Positions 12,035-22,656 of a stretch of DNA of 64,000 nt are shown piece by piece. Both the position numbers and the translations under genes were made by a program. The notes under the pieces are model-generated. The model made no database searches, had not been told where the DNA came from, and was given only the letters and a program-made list of their open reading frames with translations. Source of the DNA: Tipula vernalis (taxonomy: Eukaryota; Arthropoda; Insecta; Diptera; Tipulidae); the NCBI GenBank assembly GCA_958295665.1, contig OY282560.1, positions 27,451,492 to 27,515,491 of the forward strand. The letters are read 5' to 3'. The number at the start of each line of letters is the position of its first letter. The stretch's first letter is position 1.

Positions 12035-13400
12035 ATGAAAGGATTTCAGCTTCGCATTTGTGGTAACTAAATATTTTGAGGCGAGGCGGCTGATATGAAA
12101 AGTACTTTAAAATATATTATAGTCTCTTACACTCACAATGGAACCAGTTATGATCTTTTATCTGGATTCCAAACTTTGGCCTACCACATAACCAACAGGA
12201 CCAGCCAAATTTTGACATCACCAAGAGAAATAAATTGCACCATATAACGTCAACACGAGAATCCTACCCACTGTGCTTCCAAAGGCTTACGCCCGCATGA
12301 GCTAATAAATCAAGAGTTGTGGTAGAAGGATATCCAAGGAACCTGAAGAAATTGCGTTACCAGAAGACAACCATAGTCAAACGGTAAAAATTGCTACATT
12401 TCTTGACGCATAGCGATCCGGATCAGATAAAAATTTATATGTAAAACAACAACAACATTTGATCACAAATGGTGATCTAAAAATTAGTTCAGCTATTAAA
12501 ATGTAGGTGAAAAATAATTGTTTATTATGTGGTTGGTAGTAGTGAAATCAACAACAAAATTAAATACCGAACTCATTTTACCTGTTACCCACACGAGTAT
12601 TGTATTCATCATATTCTTTGTAGAGGAAAGAAGCGACAAAGAATATGATGAATACAATACGCATATAAACAGCCAGATTCAAAACGAAACGAAACAGAAA
12701 ATTGACATTTGTTGTTTGTTTTGTTTTACGCATTTTGGTGTCGGCTAATATTGATATGCAGTAGTCGATTATGATGAGATTGCATGTGGCGTTGATAAAC
12801 TGTCCAGCAGAATGTCATAGTTTTCAATCATTCTGAGAGTGCTTTCTAATGCATCAGTACACTACGACACCAAACACCCAATAATTTTACCAAGTGATCA
12901 GCCGGCTGTCATGAAAAATGGTGGCACATTTATATTTAAAACTACTCCAAGCTGGACCTTTGCAATGGTTGTCTCATATCAGAGAAAGGTTACAGATTCT
13001 GAGAGCTGAACAACTGATACGGAAGTTAGTATATCAATGCATGAGATGTCATCGTCAAAGGGTCAAGGAACAGACTTAGCTAATGAAGCAATTACTGTCC
13101 TCAAGGGTATCTCTCAGACCTTTTTTCAAAACTGGTATTGATTATGCCGGCCCATATCATCAAAGGCTACCTTGCAATATTCGTAAGCCTGGCTACCAAA
13201 GCTGTGCAACTAGAAATACTTACGAGTCTCAGCACTGACAGTTTCCTAGCTGCCTTAACAAGACTTCACGCCATAAGAGGAATTTTCAGTGACATTTTTT
13301 CCGACGACGGAACCAAAATCGATAGAAATCAACTAGACGAACTCTGAGAATCAATTTCGTTTATGTTAGATTTGCAATACGCTGAAAAATTTCAATTTCC
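12035..13400 (+). pseudogene. BEL/Pao pol, RNase H to integrase
   Basis: Continuation of the element that starts at 8150. FQLRICG (about 12043) corresponds to the PRLELCG motif expected after the break. ITNRTSQILTSPREIN (about 12190-12236) and GLRPHELIN (about 12285-12312) belong to the RNase H/linker region. About 12430-12825 shows no pol similarity and holds a hairpin. Similarity returns at ILRVLSNASVHYDTKHPII (about 12830-12885), with LRVGG partly deleted, then LQILRAEQLIRKLVYQCMRC, the integrase zinc-binding region (about 12990-13050). The catalytic core follows, with TGIDYAGP, FVSLATKAVQLEI and FSDDGT (about 13130-13315). One stop splits the zinc-finger region from the core. A dead copy; no 3' LTR was seen. 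Confidence 0.82.
12597..12660. repeat. Perfect 25-bp hairpin, 14-nt loop
   Basis: 12597-12621 and 12636-12660 are exact inverted complements (outer end GTATTGTATTCATC). The loop is AGAGGAAAGAAGCG. Flanks do not extend the pairing. It lies in the non-pol insert within the BEL/Pao remnant. Confidence 0.95.
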
Positions 13401-14865
13401 TTGCGGTTAAATTTTTCAACAAGACGATATGTTTCTCAAGAGTTCTATCAATTACTTGAGGTTTTCTATCACATACAAATTAAACGAATATTTTCGTTGA
13501 AACGTATGCTGTGAATATTAAACAACAAACCAGTTAAAATATTCCCATAGCAGAGGATTACAAATAAAACATAAAACAATAAGCGACCTATTTAACATAA
13601 CAAACCGATTTCAAGTTAAATCCTTGGAAAAACTTTTTTATACTAAATAACTGTTTAACTTCCTTATGTTTCCCCCCTTTCGAATACCCTTAATCCCTTA
13701 CAGTATTACAAACTTTTTACACTTTTTATTGAGACATTATTAAGCAAAAAAAAAAAAAAAAAACTTCTTAGTAATAATATAACAACAGTACAATGAGCAT
13801 TCTTAACGAGTTGAAGAAATTGTTGTTGGAAAATGACTCAAAAAGAAAACAAAAAGAAAAAGTAAAATCACGTGGAAAATTCACCAAAAAAAATATACCC
13901 GCCACGAGTTTAATTGGAGAGCACTCCAAAATATGAAGGACAGCAAACCAGTGAAATGGAACATTTTTAGTTAACGTTTTTATTATTTTTTTTTTTGGGG
14001 ATATGTCAGTAAATTTAGGAATCAAAACATAAATTTTCTAATTTTTCCTTTTTTAATATTTTTCCGCTTTCTTTGTTCGATTTGTTTCTTATGTATATTT
14101 GCTTGGTTCTTTAACCTTAATTCCTATGCCAGAAGAAAAAAAGGATCAAACAGTAAAAAACTGGAAACCCAATTTCAAATATATACGAGTACAAAAAAAA
14201 AAAAAAAAATCAAACGAAAGGAAGAGTGGAAGGATATATTACGACTGACGAAAAATCCATTTAAACGAAACAAACAAAAAATTCTCCTCACATTCATAAG
14301 TGATAGACACAATAAAACATTTTTTTGATATGTGTTTGTATGTTAAGGCACAAAAAGGGACTTTTTCTAAGGATTCGAATTGATTTAATATCACCGAATT
14401 AAGCTTATGCACATATTATTAGGTTAGCAGTCATAAAACAAAAACAGATTTAGTATGTGCTTTGTGTGATTTGAAACGCAAATAAGATTTAGAAGAAAAC
14501 AAAAAAATTTGGCAGACGAATATTTCTTAGCCTAATTGTTCGCATCTGCACAATCAACTGGATGTTGGAATCAACATCCAATCCAACAACAACACCAAAA
14601 ATAATGATTGCTAACAGAAAGTTTGTTGAACTGTTCAATATAAAAACCAATTTACGTTTTATTTTATTTCCATTTCGCTTTTTCTATTCTAATTTAATTT
14701 TCTCCATAACTTATTCATGCATGACACGTCCGTTTGACCGCATTAACAACGTAACGTAATAATTATTTTAGTATTCAACTAAATGGAAAAGAAAAAAGAA
14801 ACGCAAGACGTTTAGAAGCAGCAACAAAACACCACAGAAAGAAAACAAAAAAAATGAACTCATAC
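13401..14865. other. AT-rich non-coding DNA with poly-A runs
   Basis: Follows the integrase remnant. Contains an A-run at about 13747-13763 and another near 14195-14210. It may include the BEL 3' non-coding region. No coding similarity is seen. If the exon candidate at 14866 is real, this would be its first intron. Confidence 0.4.
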
Positions 14866-14884
14866 CTTGCGTTGTGCCTGCCAT
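14866..14884 (-). CDS. Candidate first coding exon (weak)
   Basis: On the - strand an ATG in good context (AAGATGG) opens six codons, MAGTTQ, plus one base. A plausible splice donor, AAG|GTATGAG, follows at 14865. The upstream - strand sequence to about 15300 is less AT-rich than its surroundings. It holds a TCAGTT initiator-like hexamer at 15261-15256, which would give a 5' UTR of about 375 nt. No downstream exon was recognised in 13.4-14.8 kb, and the nearest sequence on that side is transposon-derived. It could be chance. The product is unknown. Confidence 0.25.
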
Positions 14885-15369
14885 CTTGGTGATTGTGTAA
14901 CAAAGGAAAATTTGAAAGGAAAACCTATATTCACAATGGTCCTTTGTTTGGTTGGTAGCTGAACAATTTATTTTGATTTGGTTTAGTACAAGGGTGTACG
15001 GCTTACAGTTATGCCTCAAAATTGGAAATAAAAACCAAATATTGACCGAGTCTGATATATGTATGAATAGTTTTGTATAAGCATCTGATCGCGTTTGGGA
15101 AAATTGTGGTACGACGGATCACGGAATTCGGTTGATACGGAAAACAATAAAATAAAATAAACAATTTAAAGTTGGAATAACTAATCGAACTCTCTGAAAA
15201 ACCGTATTCGGCATCTGTAGAGAATACTTTCGGCTGAAGTTCAGGGCCAGTACCGAACTGAGTACATTTGATGGCGACCTAGTCTTCGACTGAGTTTCTC
15301 TTCTTTTTCGACTTTAACTAACAATGGTGCCATGTGTTTTTTTCACCGAATTTTAATCTTTTTTAGAAC
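14885..15369 (-). promoter_or_regulatory. Possible promoter/5' UTR of the 14866 exon (weak)
   Basis: Comparatively GC-richer stretch at about 15170-15330 with a TCAGTT hexamer on the - strand (15261-15256), matching the insect initiator consensus. No TATA box is seen at the expected distance. The call depends entirely on the adjacent exon candidate. Confidence 0.18.
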
Positions 15370-15371
15370 TA

Positions 15372-16978
15372 CACTTGGGTGCAAAAAAATCGCACATTGC
15401 TCAATTTTCCACAAAAGTGCAAAAATATCAAAAAATTCCAATATTTGTTTAATTTTTTTTAATGCAGATTCAAAGTCTATTTCAATACCTATCCAGTGGT
15501 ACCTTTTTTGAATTTATACGTGCCATCAAACTGATTTTTGGGGGTAAACATCTGAGGTATACGTTTTTGTGAATTTGTCAGCATGAAAATTAGTAGTAAA
15601 AATCGAATTAAAACATGGAAATCAGAAAAAATATTTTTATTAATAACGAGTATTCCCTCCTCTGGCCCGAATGACAGCTTCCATTCGATGAAGCATTGAT
15701 TTCACCAAAGTTTTCACAAAATCATCAGATATCGCCTCCCACTCCTCTACGATCGCCTGTTGCAGCTCCTGGAGCTCAACTCCACCCGTCCCATATATGT
15801 TCGACGGGATTGAGGTCCGGGCTTCAAGCTGGCCACTCCATAACAGGCACATCCACCTCTTGAAGGTACTGGTATACTACAACAGCCGTATGCGGGCTGG
15901 TATTATCCTGCATGAACAGAAAATGTTCACCAATAAACCCGGCAAAAAATACGACATACTCCTCGAGTACTTCCTCAATGTACCTTTGAGAATTCATTTC
16001 TCTTGACCGACCGCCAGTATTGGCTCGGGTGATGAATACAAGATCTGTCTTCGCCTCTAGTGATATGCCTCCCCAGAACATGCACGATCCACCGCCATAC
16101 GAGACACGTTCTTGGATGCAACATTGTGCATATCGCTCTCCTTGTCTTCTGTATACTCTTCCGCGTCCATCGGTGACTCATAATTGTGTGAAACACATCC
16201 TGCACTCGTCAGAGAACAGGACTCTACTCCATTCTTCTTCAGTCCAATTCAAATGCTCTCGAGCGAACTCACGACGGGCTCGTCGGTGGGATGCGGTCAA
16301 TTTCGGCCCGTTTGCTGGTCTGTGTGCAGTCAGATTAACTTCTTGAAGTCGTCTTGTAACTGTCCACCAACTGACTTCGACTTCACGAACTTCTTGGAGC
16401 CGCCGTCCCAGTTGAACCGCATTCATAGGACGATTTCGCAACGAAGTTGTTACAAGAAAGCGGTCATCACGCTGTGCTATAGCACGAGGCCGGCCAGATC
16501 CTTGTCGCCGTCTGAAGCCACCAGTTTCCTGATATCTCTGCCACACTCGACAAACGGAGAATCGGCTCAAATTTAGTTGTCGAGCTACTTCACTTTGGTT
16601 CTGCCCCGCATCAATTAGTGCAACCACTTGTGCGGCTACCTCTGGTGTGGTATCCATTTTTTTGCTCCGGTTGAAGACGTAATTAATAGAGGACCGTTCA
16701 GACTAAGCGTCGATATGCGAATGATGACAATTCCGAGCGAGATATTTCATGGCATGCTATTGTATTGATTTTGTAGAATTATTTTTAGAATTTAATTCGA
16801 AAGCCTGCTGTATGCATTTGACAAAAAATCACTTTGTTGGCATGGTACAAGTATAAAAAAGGTACCACTGGATAGGTATTGAAATAGACTTTGAAAGTTA
16901 AACAAATATTGGATTTTTTTGATATTTTTGAACTTTTGTGGAAAATGGAGCAATGTGAGATTTTTTTGCACCCAAGTG
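15372..16978 (-). mobile_element. Tc1-like transposon with long inverted repeats
   Basis: Both outer ends read CACTTGGGTGCAAAAAAATC. The inverted arms run about 15372-15542 and 16823-16978, roughly 155-170 bp with mismatches and small indels, and include the shared block CTATCCAGTGGTACC. TA dinucleotides flank it at 15370-15371 and 16979-16980. Total length is 1607 bp. Long arms of this kind are known in Minos- and Sleeping Beauty-type Tc1 elements. It encodes one broken transposase on the - strand. Confidence 0.9.
15640..16657 (-). pseudogene. Tc1-family transposase (frameshifted)
   Basis: DDE transposase of the enclosing element. The frame opens at ATG 16657 with MDTTPEVAAQVVALIDAGQ and the HTH QSEVARQLNLSRFSVCRVW. 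GRPRAIAQRDDRF (GRPR AT-hook-like) follows, then a second HTH WWTVTRRLQEVNL and ...WSRVLFSDECRMC, the first catalytic D (about 16210). It shifts frame there. It resumes through TCLVWRW (about 16105), then MFWGGIS (about 16080) and FMQDNTSPHTA, the second D (about 15900). VMEWPA at about 15825 marks the start of the expected PARSPDLNPIEH region. The last part (15640-15852) lies in another frame and ends MLHRMEAVIRARGGNTRY, the usual C-terminal style. At least two frameshifts make it non-functional, but the N-terminal 150 codons are clean, so decay is recent. Confidence 0.9.
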
Positions 16979-16994
16979 TATACAGTTTTAGAAC

Positions 16995-19163
16995 TACCAA
17001 CAGAATTTTGGCTTAAATGTGGACCGAATTTAAAGCGGAATTTTGGACTGCATGTTATGCTGAATAATAGCCTAAATTTTATTCTGAATTTTTGGATTAA
17101 TTTTGGACTTAATTTTGTTTGTGAACTGCATGTCAACTGGCTGATTTCTTAGCTGAATTTTGTGTAACATTTGAATTTGAATTTTGGGATGAATTTTAAA
17201 TTGACTTTGTGCTGAAATTTATATAGAATTTTCTATGAAAACAAGCTGAAATTCTTAATTGGAATTAAATTTTTGCTTAAATTGGGTTTGAAATCTAAGC
17301 TAAATTTAGGGTTGCATTTTAAACGAAATTTTCGTTTAAAAATAGGCTAAATTTTTAAAAATTCAGCCGAAATCCTGCATAATTATATTCAGGAAAAAAA
17401 ATCAGCTTAAAATTAACTCCTAAATTTTGCCTGAAACTTAACCCAAAATTTAGCAAAACAAAATGAAAGAATTTTTAGTTGGTTTTTTACTGACCTTTTC
17501 GAATTTCAGCCCTAACTCTCAGATGAATTTCTTGTTGAATTTTTGTCTAATTTTGGTTAAGATTAAATATAGACAGAATTTTAGATCGTATTTATGGGCT
17601 AAATTTGGAATAATTTTGGGATAAATATTACGCTGAGTTTTGAGTGATTTTATGCTGAATTTGTTCCTGAATTATCAGGGAATTTTAGGGAACTGAATTT
17701 TCGCTTAATGCTAAGTTGAATTCAGCCAAAAGTGTTTGCTCAATTTTGGACTGAGTTTTGTTCGGAATTTTATGCCGAATTTATGCTTAAACTATCTGAA
17801 TTTTAAGTAAGGCAGATTTTTTGGTTTAATATTGGTACTGAATCTTGAGATATTCATTTCATGCTAAATTTGAATATTGTACTGAACGATTCTCGTACGA
17901 GTAATTGAATTTAAAACAAAATTTTCGCTTAATGCTGGGCTGAATTCTGGGAAGAATTTTTGCTGAATTTTGGGTTAAATGTGGTCTGAATTTTGAGCGT
18001 AATATTGAACTGCAATTTATGCTGAATATTAACCTGAATTTTTGGATATATTTTGGACAAAATTTTGTTGCTGAACTTTAGGTTAAATTTGTGCCGAATT
18101 TTATTAATGCATTTTGGGCTGATTTTTGGTTTATATTTAGATTGAATTTTGGAGTGACTTTCAACCTACAATTTAGACGAATTTTTAGTTGATTGTTTTT
18201 GCCGAATTTTGGGGCAATATTTTGAGAAATTTAAATTTTTTTTTTGGTTCAATTTGTTGGAATTTGAATGAAATTTTGGCTTAATACGATATTTGGACGG
18301 GATTTTCCACCGTATTTAATGGTTTCACTTTTGCGTAATTGAGGCCGAAGGCTTATTTTTTAACTCAATTTGAACTGAATGTTGTTTTGAAATTTATTTA
18401 TATGATCTGAATTTTAAGCTTAGTTTTAGGCGAATTTTATTTTCATTTTTAAGCTGAATTTTTGGGTTGAATTTTGGGATGAATGTCGGACTGAATTTTG
18501 AGATGTATTTTTAGTTTACTTTTAAACAGTATTTGAATATTGGACTGAATTAAAGATGGATTTTTTGTGAATTCTCAATGAGTTTGAGGCTGAAAGCAAG
18601 CCAAATTTTGAACTTAATTTTCGCTTAATGCTGGGCTGAATTCTGTAAAGAATTTTAGCTGAAATTGGGACTATAAGCTGAATTTTATATTAAATTTGCT
18701 CTGAATGTATGCCAGAATTTTATTCTGAATTTTTGGATAAATTGTTGACTTAATTTTGGTGCTGAATTTTTGCTTAATTATATATATGAATTTTGAGTCT
18801 GACTGTCTGATTTTGAGTTTTATATATGAATTTTGGACTGACGTTTTATTTAATTTAGAATTAAATTGAATTTTGGAGTGAATTTCAAGCGAGGTTTTTG
18901 TTAAATAATTGTGATAAGTTTTGGGATAAATTTTTAGCTGGAATTTATGCTTATTTCAGGGATGAATTTTGGATTGAACCATTGTTGAATTTTTTAAGCT
19001 CAAAACAACCTTAGTTTTGAACTGAATTAATTATACACTAGGCTGCATTTTGAAAAGAATTTTTGGTGAATTTTAGGCTGTAGCTGTACTTTGGCTTAAA
19101 TGTAATCTGAATTTTAACCTGAGTTTTGGACTGTATTTTAGGCTAAATTTTTATTTTAAATAT
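16995..19163. repeat. Degenerate TGAATTTT array, left block
   Basis: More than 2 kb made of variants of a short motif around GCTGAATTTTGG, recurring every 10-20 bases with irregular spacing. The + strand nearly always carries the G/T-rich sense of the motif. A short reversed segment, reading AAATTCAGCC-type, occurs at about 17357-17462. No coding sequence is present. Confidence 0.8.
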
Positions 19164-19183
19164 AATTCAGCCCAAAATTTCCA

Positions 19184-19865
19184 TTTTGGAGATCCATTTG
19201 GCTCTATTTGAACATATCAAAAAGCATAACTACTTCGCAACAATGTATGGAACTGCAGAGTGATCTAGATTAATTATACAAATAGACCATTACCAATAAA
19301 TTATACTTAAATCTAGAAAAATGTAAGGTTAAGAGTTTCTTCAGGAGAGGAAAGATTATTACTAATCCTTATCACATTAATAATCAGCCGCTCGAAAGAG
19401 TGACGACATTTAATGATTTGAGAGTCATCTTGGATCATCAGTTGAATTTCCGAGATCATATTAACTTAATTGTAGCTAAGTCTAATTGTTTGCTGGCAGT
19501 TTGATCCTAAACTTCTAATGTGGCAGAATAAAAGGAATTTACCACCTTATGCAGAGCACTGTAAAATTGTAATTTTGGAATCACTGATTGACAGGGTTAA
19601 AGTTGCGGCTTCTATGCTCATCGTTGATGTGTTAATGGTACGGTTGATTTCACCGAATTTCTTGCCAATATTAACGTTTATGTGCCCCACAAAACCAGTT
19701 CGGGTCAAACATTTTATTTGTTTACCGACTTTTAAGTCTACATATGTGCATAATGCCCCTATTCTGGCTTTGTGTCAGCAATTTAAATTGTACTTATTTG
19801 ATGTCCATGTTATTGTCAAAAAAGTAATTTTTTCCTGTAGATATAAATAAATAAATTAAGCAAAA
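19184..19865 (+). mobile_element. 5'-truncated Jockey-type LINE fragment
   Basis: The + strand encodes the C-terminal part of a non-LTR reverse transcriptase ORF in several frames. First comes LEKCKVKSFFRR, then PLERVTTFNDLRVILDHQLNF and a following H-I-N-LIVAKSN stretch (about 19305-19490). LPPYAEHCKIVILESLIDRVKVA (about 19538-19610) and a C-terminal region ending FDVHVIVKKVIF (to about 19840) follow. It ends in an ATAAATAAATTAAG tail. A 20-bp target duplication with one mismatch flanks it (19164-19183 and 19866-19885, starting AATTCAGCCCAAAAT). The insertion lies within the TGAATTTT array. It lacks the catalytic RT and endonuclease, so it was dead on arrival. Confidence 0.85.
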
Positions 19866-21310
19866 AATTCAGCCCAAAATCTCCAATATTATATTCAGCT
19901 TAAAATTTACCCCTAAATTTTGCCTGAAATTTATCCTAAAACTCAGCAAGAAACAGATGAATTTTTAGTTGATTTTTTTTTACCGAATTTTGGGCTAAAT
20001 TAAAGGTAATATTAGAATTTTAGACCATATTTTGGGGTAAATGTATGCTTACTTGTGAACCGATCTTTTGCTGAATTATGGGATGCCTTTCAGACTGAGT
20101 TTTTGAGAGATTTTAATCTAAACTTTAGGTTGAATTTTCGCCTGAATTATCGCATAAACTTTTATTGAATTTTGAATTAATTTTAGGCCGAAAACAAGCT
20201 AAATTAGGAACTTAATTTTTGCCCTTGAGCTGAATTTTAGGAAGGTTTTTCCGTTTCATTTTGGGATAAATGTTGGATTGAATTTTAAGGTCTAATTTTA
20301 TGCTGGGTTCGAATATTGGACTAAATTATAACTGAATTAATCTCTTGTTGAATTTTTAATGAAATTTATGCTTAACGCTGGCTTAGTTTTGAATTCTCGA
20401 TATAATTTCTACTGAATTTTGGACTGTACTGCAAGTGCCCGGTCTGAATTTTGGATTGCATTTTATGCTAAATATTTTTGATTTAATGTTGCTTAATTTT
20501 TGACAAATTTGATTTAAGAGATTTTTGGACAGGGTTTTTGACCTTATTATGGGCTAAAATTTGCTTAATTTTGGGCTGATCTTTTGCTTTGAAGGATTTT
20601 AAGCTGAATTTTTTCTTATATTTGAGCAGTTTTTCGGTTTAATTTTGGGATGAATGTTGGACTGAATTTTGAGCAGTATTTTTAGTTGAATCTTATCAGT
20701 TTGAATAATGGACGGAAATATCGTTGAACTTTTTGTTGAATTTTTGGCAGAAAGCGTGCTAAAGTTTGAACTCAATCTTCCCTTGGACTGTACTGTAAGC
20801 TGAATTTGGGTTTAAATATGGCCCGAATTTTAAGCGGAATTTTGGTATCCACTTTATGCTCAATAGTCAGAATTTTTGCTTAATTTTAAGCTGAATTTTA
20901 TTTATGAATTTTAGGCTAATTTTTTGCTGAATTTTGGGTTACATTTTCGAATGAATTTTAGAGTGACTTTTGCACTGAATTCTGTGATGACTGTAACTGT
21001 ATTTTTTTTTAAATGTGGTCTGAATTTCAAACTGAATTTTTGACCGTATTTTAAGCTAAACTTTCATTTAAATATAGACATTTCGACAGGCTTTTAGGCC
21101 ATAATATGAACTAAACTTTTCCATAATTGTGCGCTGATATTTTGATGACTGCTGGACTGAATTCTGGCAAACATTTTTGTTCAATTTTAGGTAAATTTTA
21201 CACTGAATTATCACTGCATTTTGTGTTGAATTTCTTGTATGGTCCGAATATGGTCCGAATTATAAGCGGAATTTTGGTTTCCATTTTATGCTCAATAATG
21301 GTATGAATTT
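19866..21310. repeat. Degenerate TGAATTTT array, middle block
   Basis: The same repeat class continues after the LINE insertion. The first part (about 19866-19945) is in reversed sense. It shares an extended segment with 17380-17465, including CCTAAATTTTGCCTGAAA, pointing to a larger unit duplicated within the array. Confidence 0.78.
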
Positions 21311-21831
21311 TATGCTCTCAACATTTAATAAAACTGTAATATATCTTTTTAAAACATTATTACATTTATATTTCTAATTATCTTATTTAATAATATTAAT
21401 AAAAAAATTAAAAATTATTTATATACACACACATTTGGTTATTGTTGGATTTAATTTAAAGGATATTTGGATGATTATAAAAAGAACATTATTATCTGAA
21501 ACTAAACTGTTGCGGAAATAGGGATTATATTATATAGTTAGTTAGAGGTGGGAAGGATTTTTTCGATTAAAGTTTTAAAAGTTTATAAAGGATTTGTATT
21601 TATAATTGATAATCGGCCAAAGTTTAGGAAAGAAGTTTTAGGTTTATTAGGGTGTTCAGCTTTTTGCTTTAAATGGTTGTAAGAATTAAAGGAAAGGCAT
21701 TGGAGGTTTTAAAACACGGCTAATATTGAAATATAATCAAGAATATTTAGTAAAGTTATATGGTTCTCAATGTGTAGAGGTTTGGAAGTTGATAGAAATG
21801 AATGAATTTGAAGGACATTGGAGGTATAAGT
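21311..21831 (-). other. Probable 3' UTR or flank of - strand LINE
   Basis: AT-rich, no ORF. Lies between the array and the 750-bp retroelement. If that retroelement is removed, this stretch joins the end of the - strand LINE ORF at 22657, so it may be its 3' UTR. No tail is visible. Confidence 0.35.
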
Positions 21832-21843
21832 GTTGTATGGGTA

Positions 21844-22593
21844 TTATTATTATTATTATAGGAGGGTCATGCGGGCGATCAGCCACTTCGTACTGCGACC
21901 TAAAAGATCTATTGTGCTGGCCCCTGCTTAATTATCCGTCCAGTCAATATTCAGGTTCTTAATGAACTTGCCTCCCGGTACGTAATAAATACTATCTGGG
22001 TTTATTGCTCTCCCTCCTAGATGTTTACTACAGCATATTGTAGTTCCGCTAGAAAGACGGTAGCATTGGAGCTGAAGGACTTCGAGAGGGTTGTGCCACT
22101 CCCGTATATTCTTACTCCTGCCCCGTATTCCGTTTGATTTTACTCTTACGAGTTGTTGGGAATTGCAAATCACCTGTAGTTCACCCAGCTTTACTACAGG
22201 AAGGCTAAATAAAACTGGAGGGTGCCTGGTATCCAGAGTCCGCATATTTTGGGCTGATTAACCTATCAGCCATTCATCTTTCGGCATATGCTGTTCTACC
22301 TTAGATTAGGATTTTTTGTCAAGGTTTTTTCCTTTAGCGCCGTACTTTAGACTGTGCCAAATGGCCAAAAATGTGCCAAGTGGCCTTAGTTACCAGTGGT
22401 CCACGAGGAGGCAGCACGTACACTTGCGAATTGTGAACAGGTTACCCCTTACACAATTGTACCCATCACGCAGCTGCCTAATGACAAGACCAGAACAGCT
22501 CACGTGATGCGCACTCTACTGGAAGGTTACGAAGCTGGTAGATTAATCTACTCAACTTTGGGCCTCCCTCCTTCCAATAGACGCCAAACCACC
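21844..22593 (-). mobile_element. 750-bp retroelement with (TAA)n tail and 12-bp TSD
   Basis: Exact 12-bp direct repeats GTTGTATGGGTA flank this block (21832-21843 and 22594-22605). Read on the - strand it starts at 22593 and ends with GACCCTCC followed by (TAA)n at 21844-21860. That is the hallmark of target-primed retrotransposition with a trinucleotide tail. It is clearly richer in G and C than its surroundings. A 105-codon - strand frame (21928-22245) is open, but I do not recognise a protein in it. No reverse transcriptase is present. It is either a 5'-truncated LINE 3' region or a non-autonomous derivative. The perfect duplication suggests it is fairly young. Confidence 0.8.
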
Positions 22594-22656
22594 GTTGTAT
22601 GGGTAAGTATTGGTTTTCGTCATAACTTAGGAAATAGACTTCAGTTCACTTTTAAG

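Noticed and set aside
15361..16996. TTTTAGAACTA on both sides of the Tc1-like element as a long target duplication
   Set aside because: Tc1-like elements duplicate only TA, and the right copy is several bases away from the end. Probably coincidence or an older local repeat.
22397..22594. Candidate host exon with TTACCAG acceptor and GTAAGT donor
   Set aside because: The GTAAGT lies in and just past a 12-bp target-site duplication (22594-22605), and the frame is antisense to the enclosing 750-bp retroelement. It is better explained as part of that insertion.
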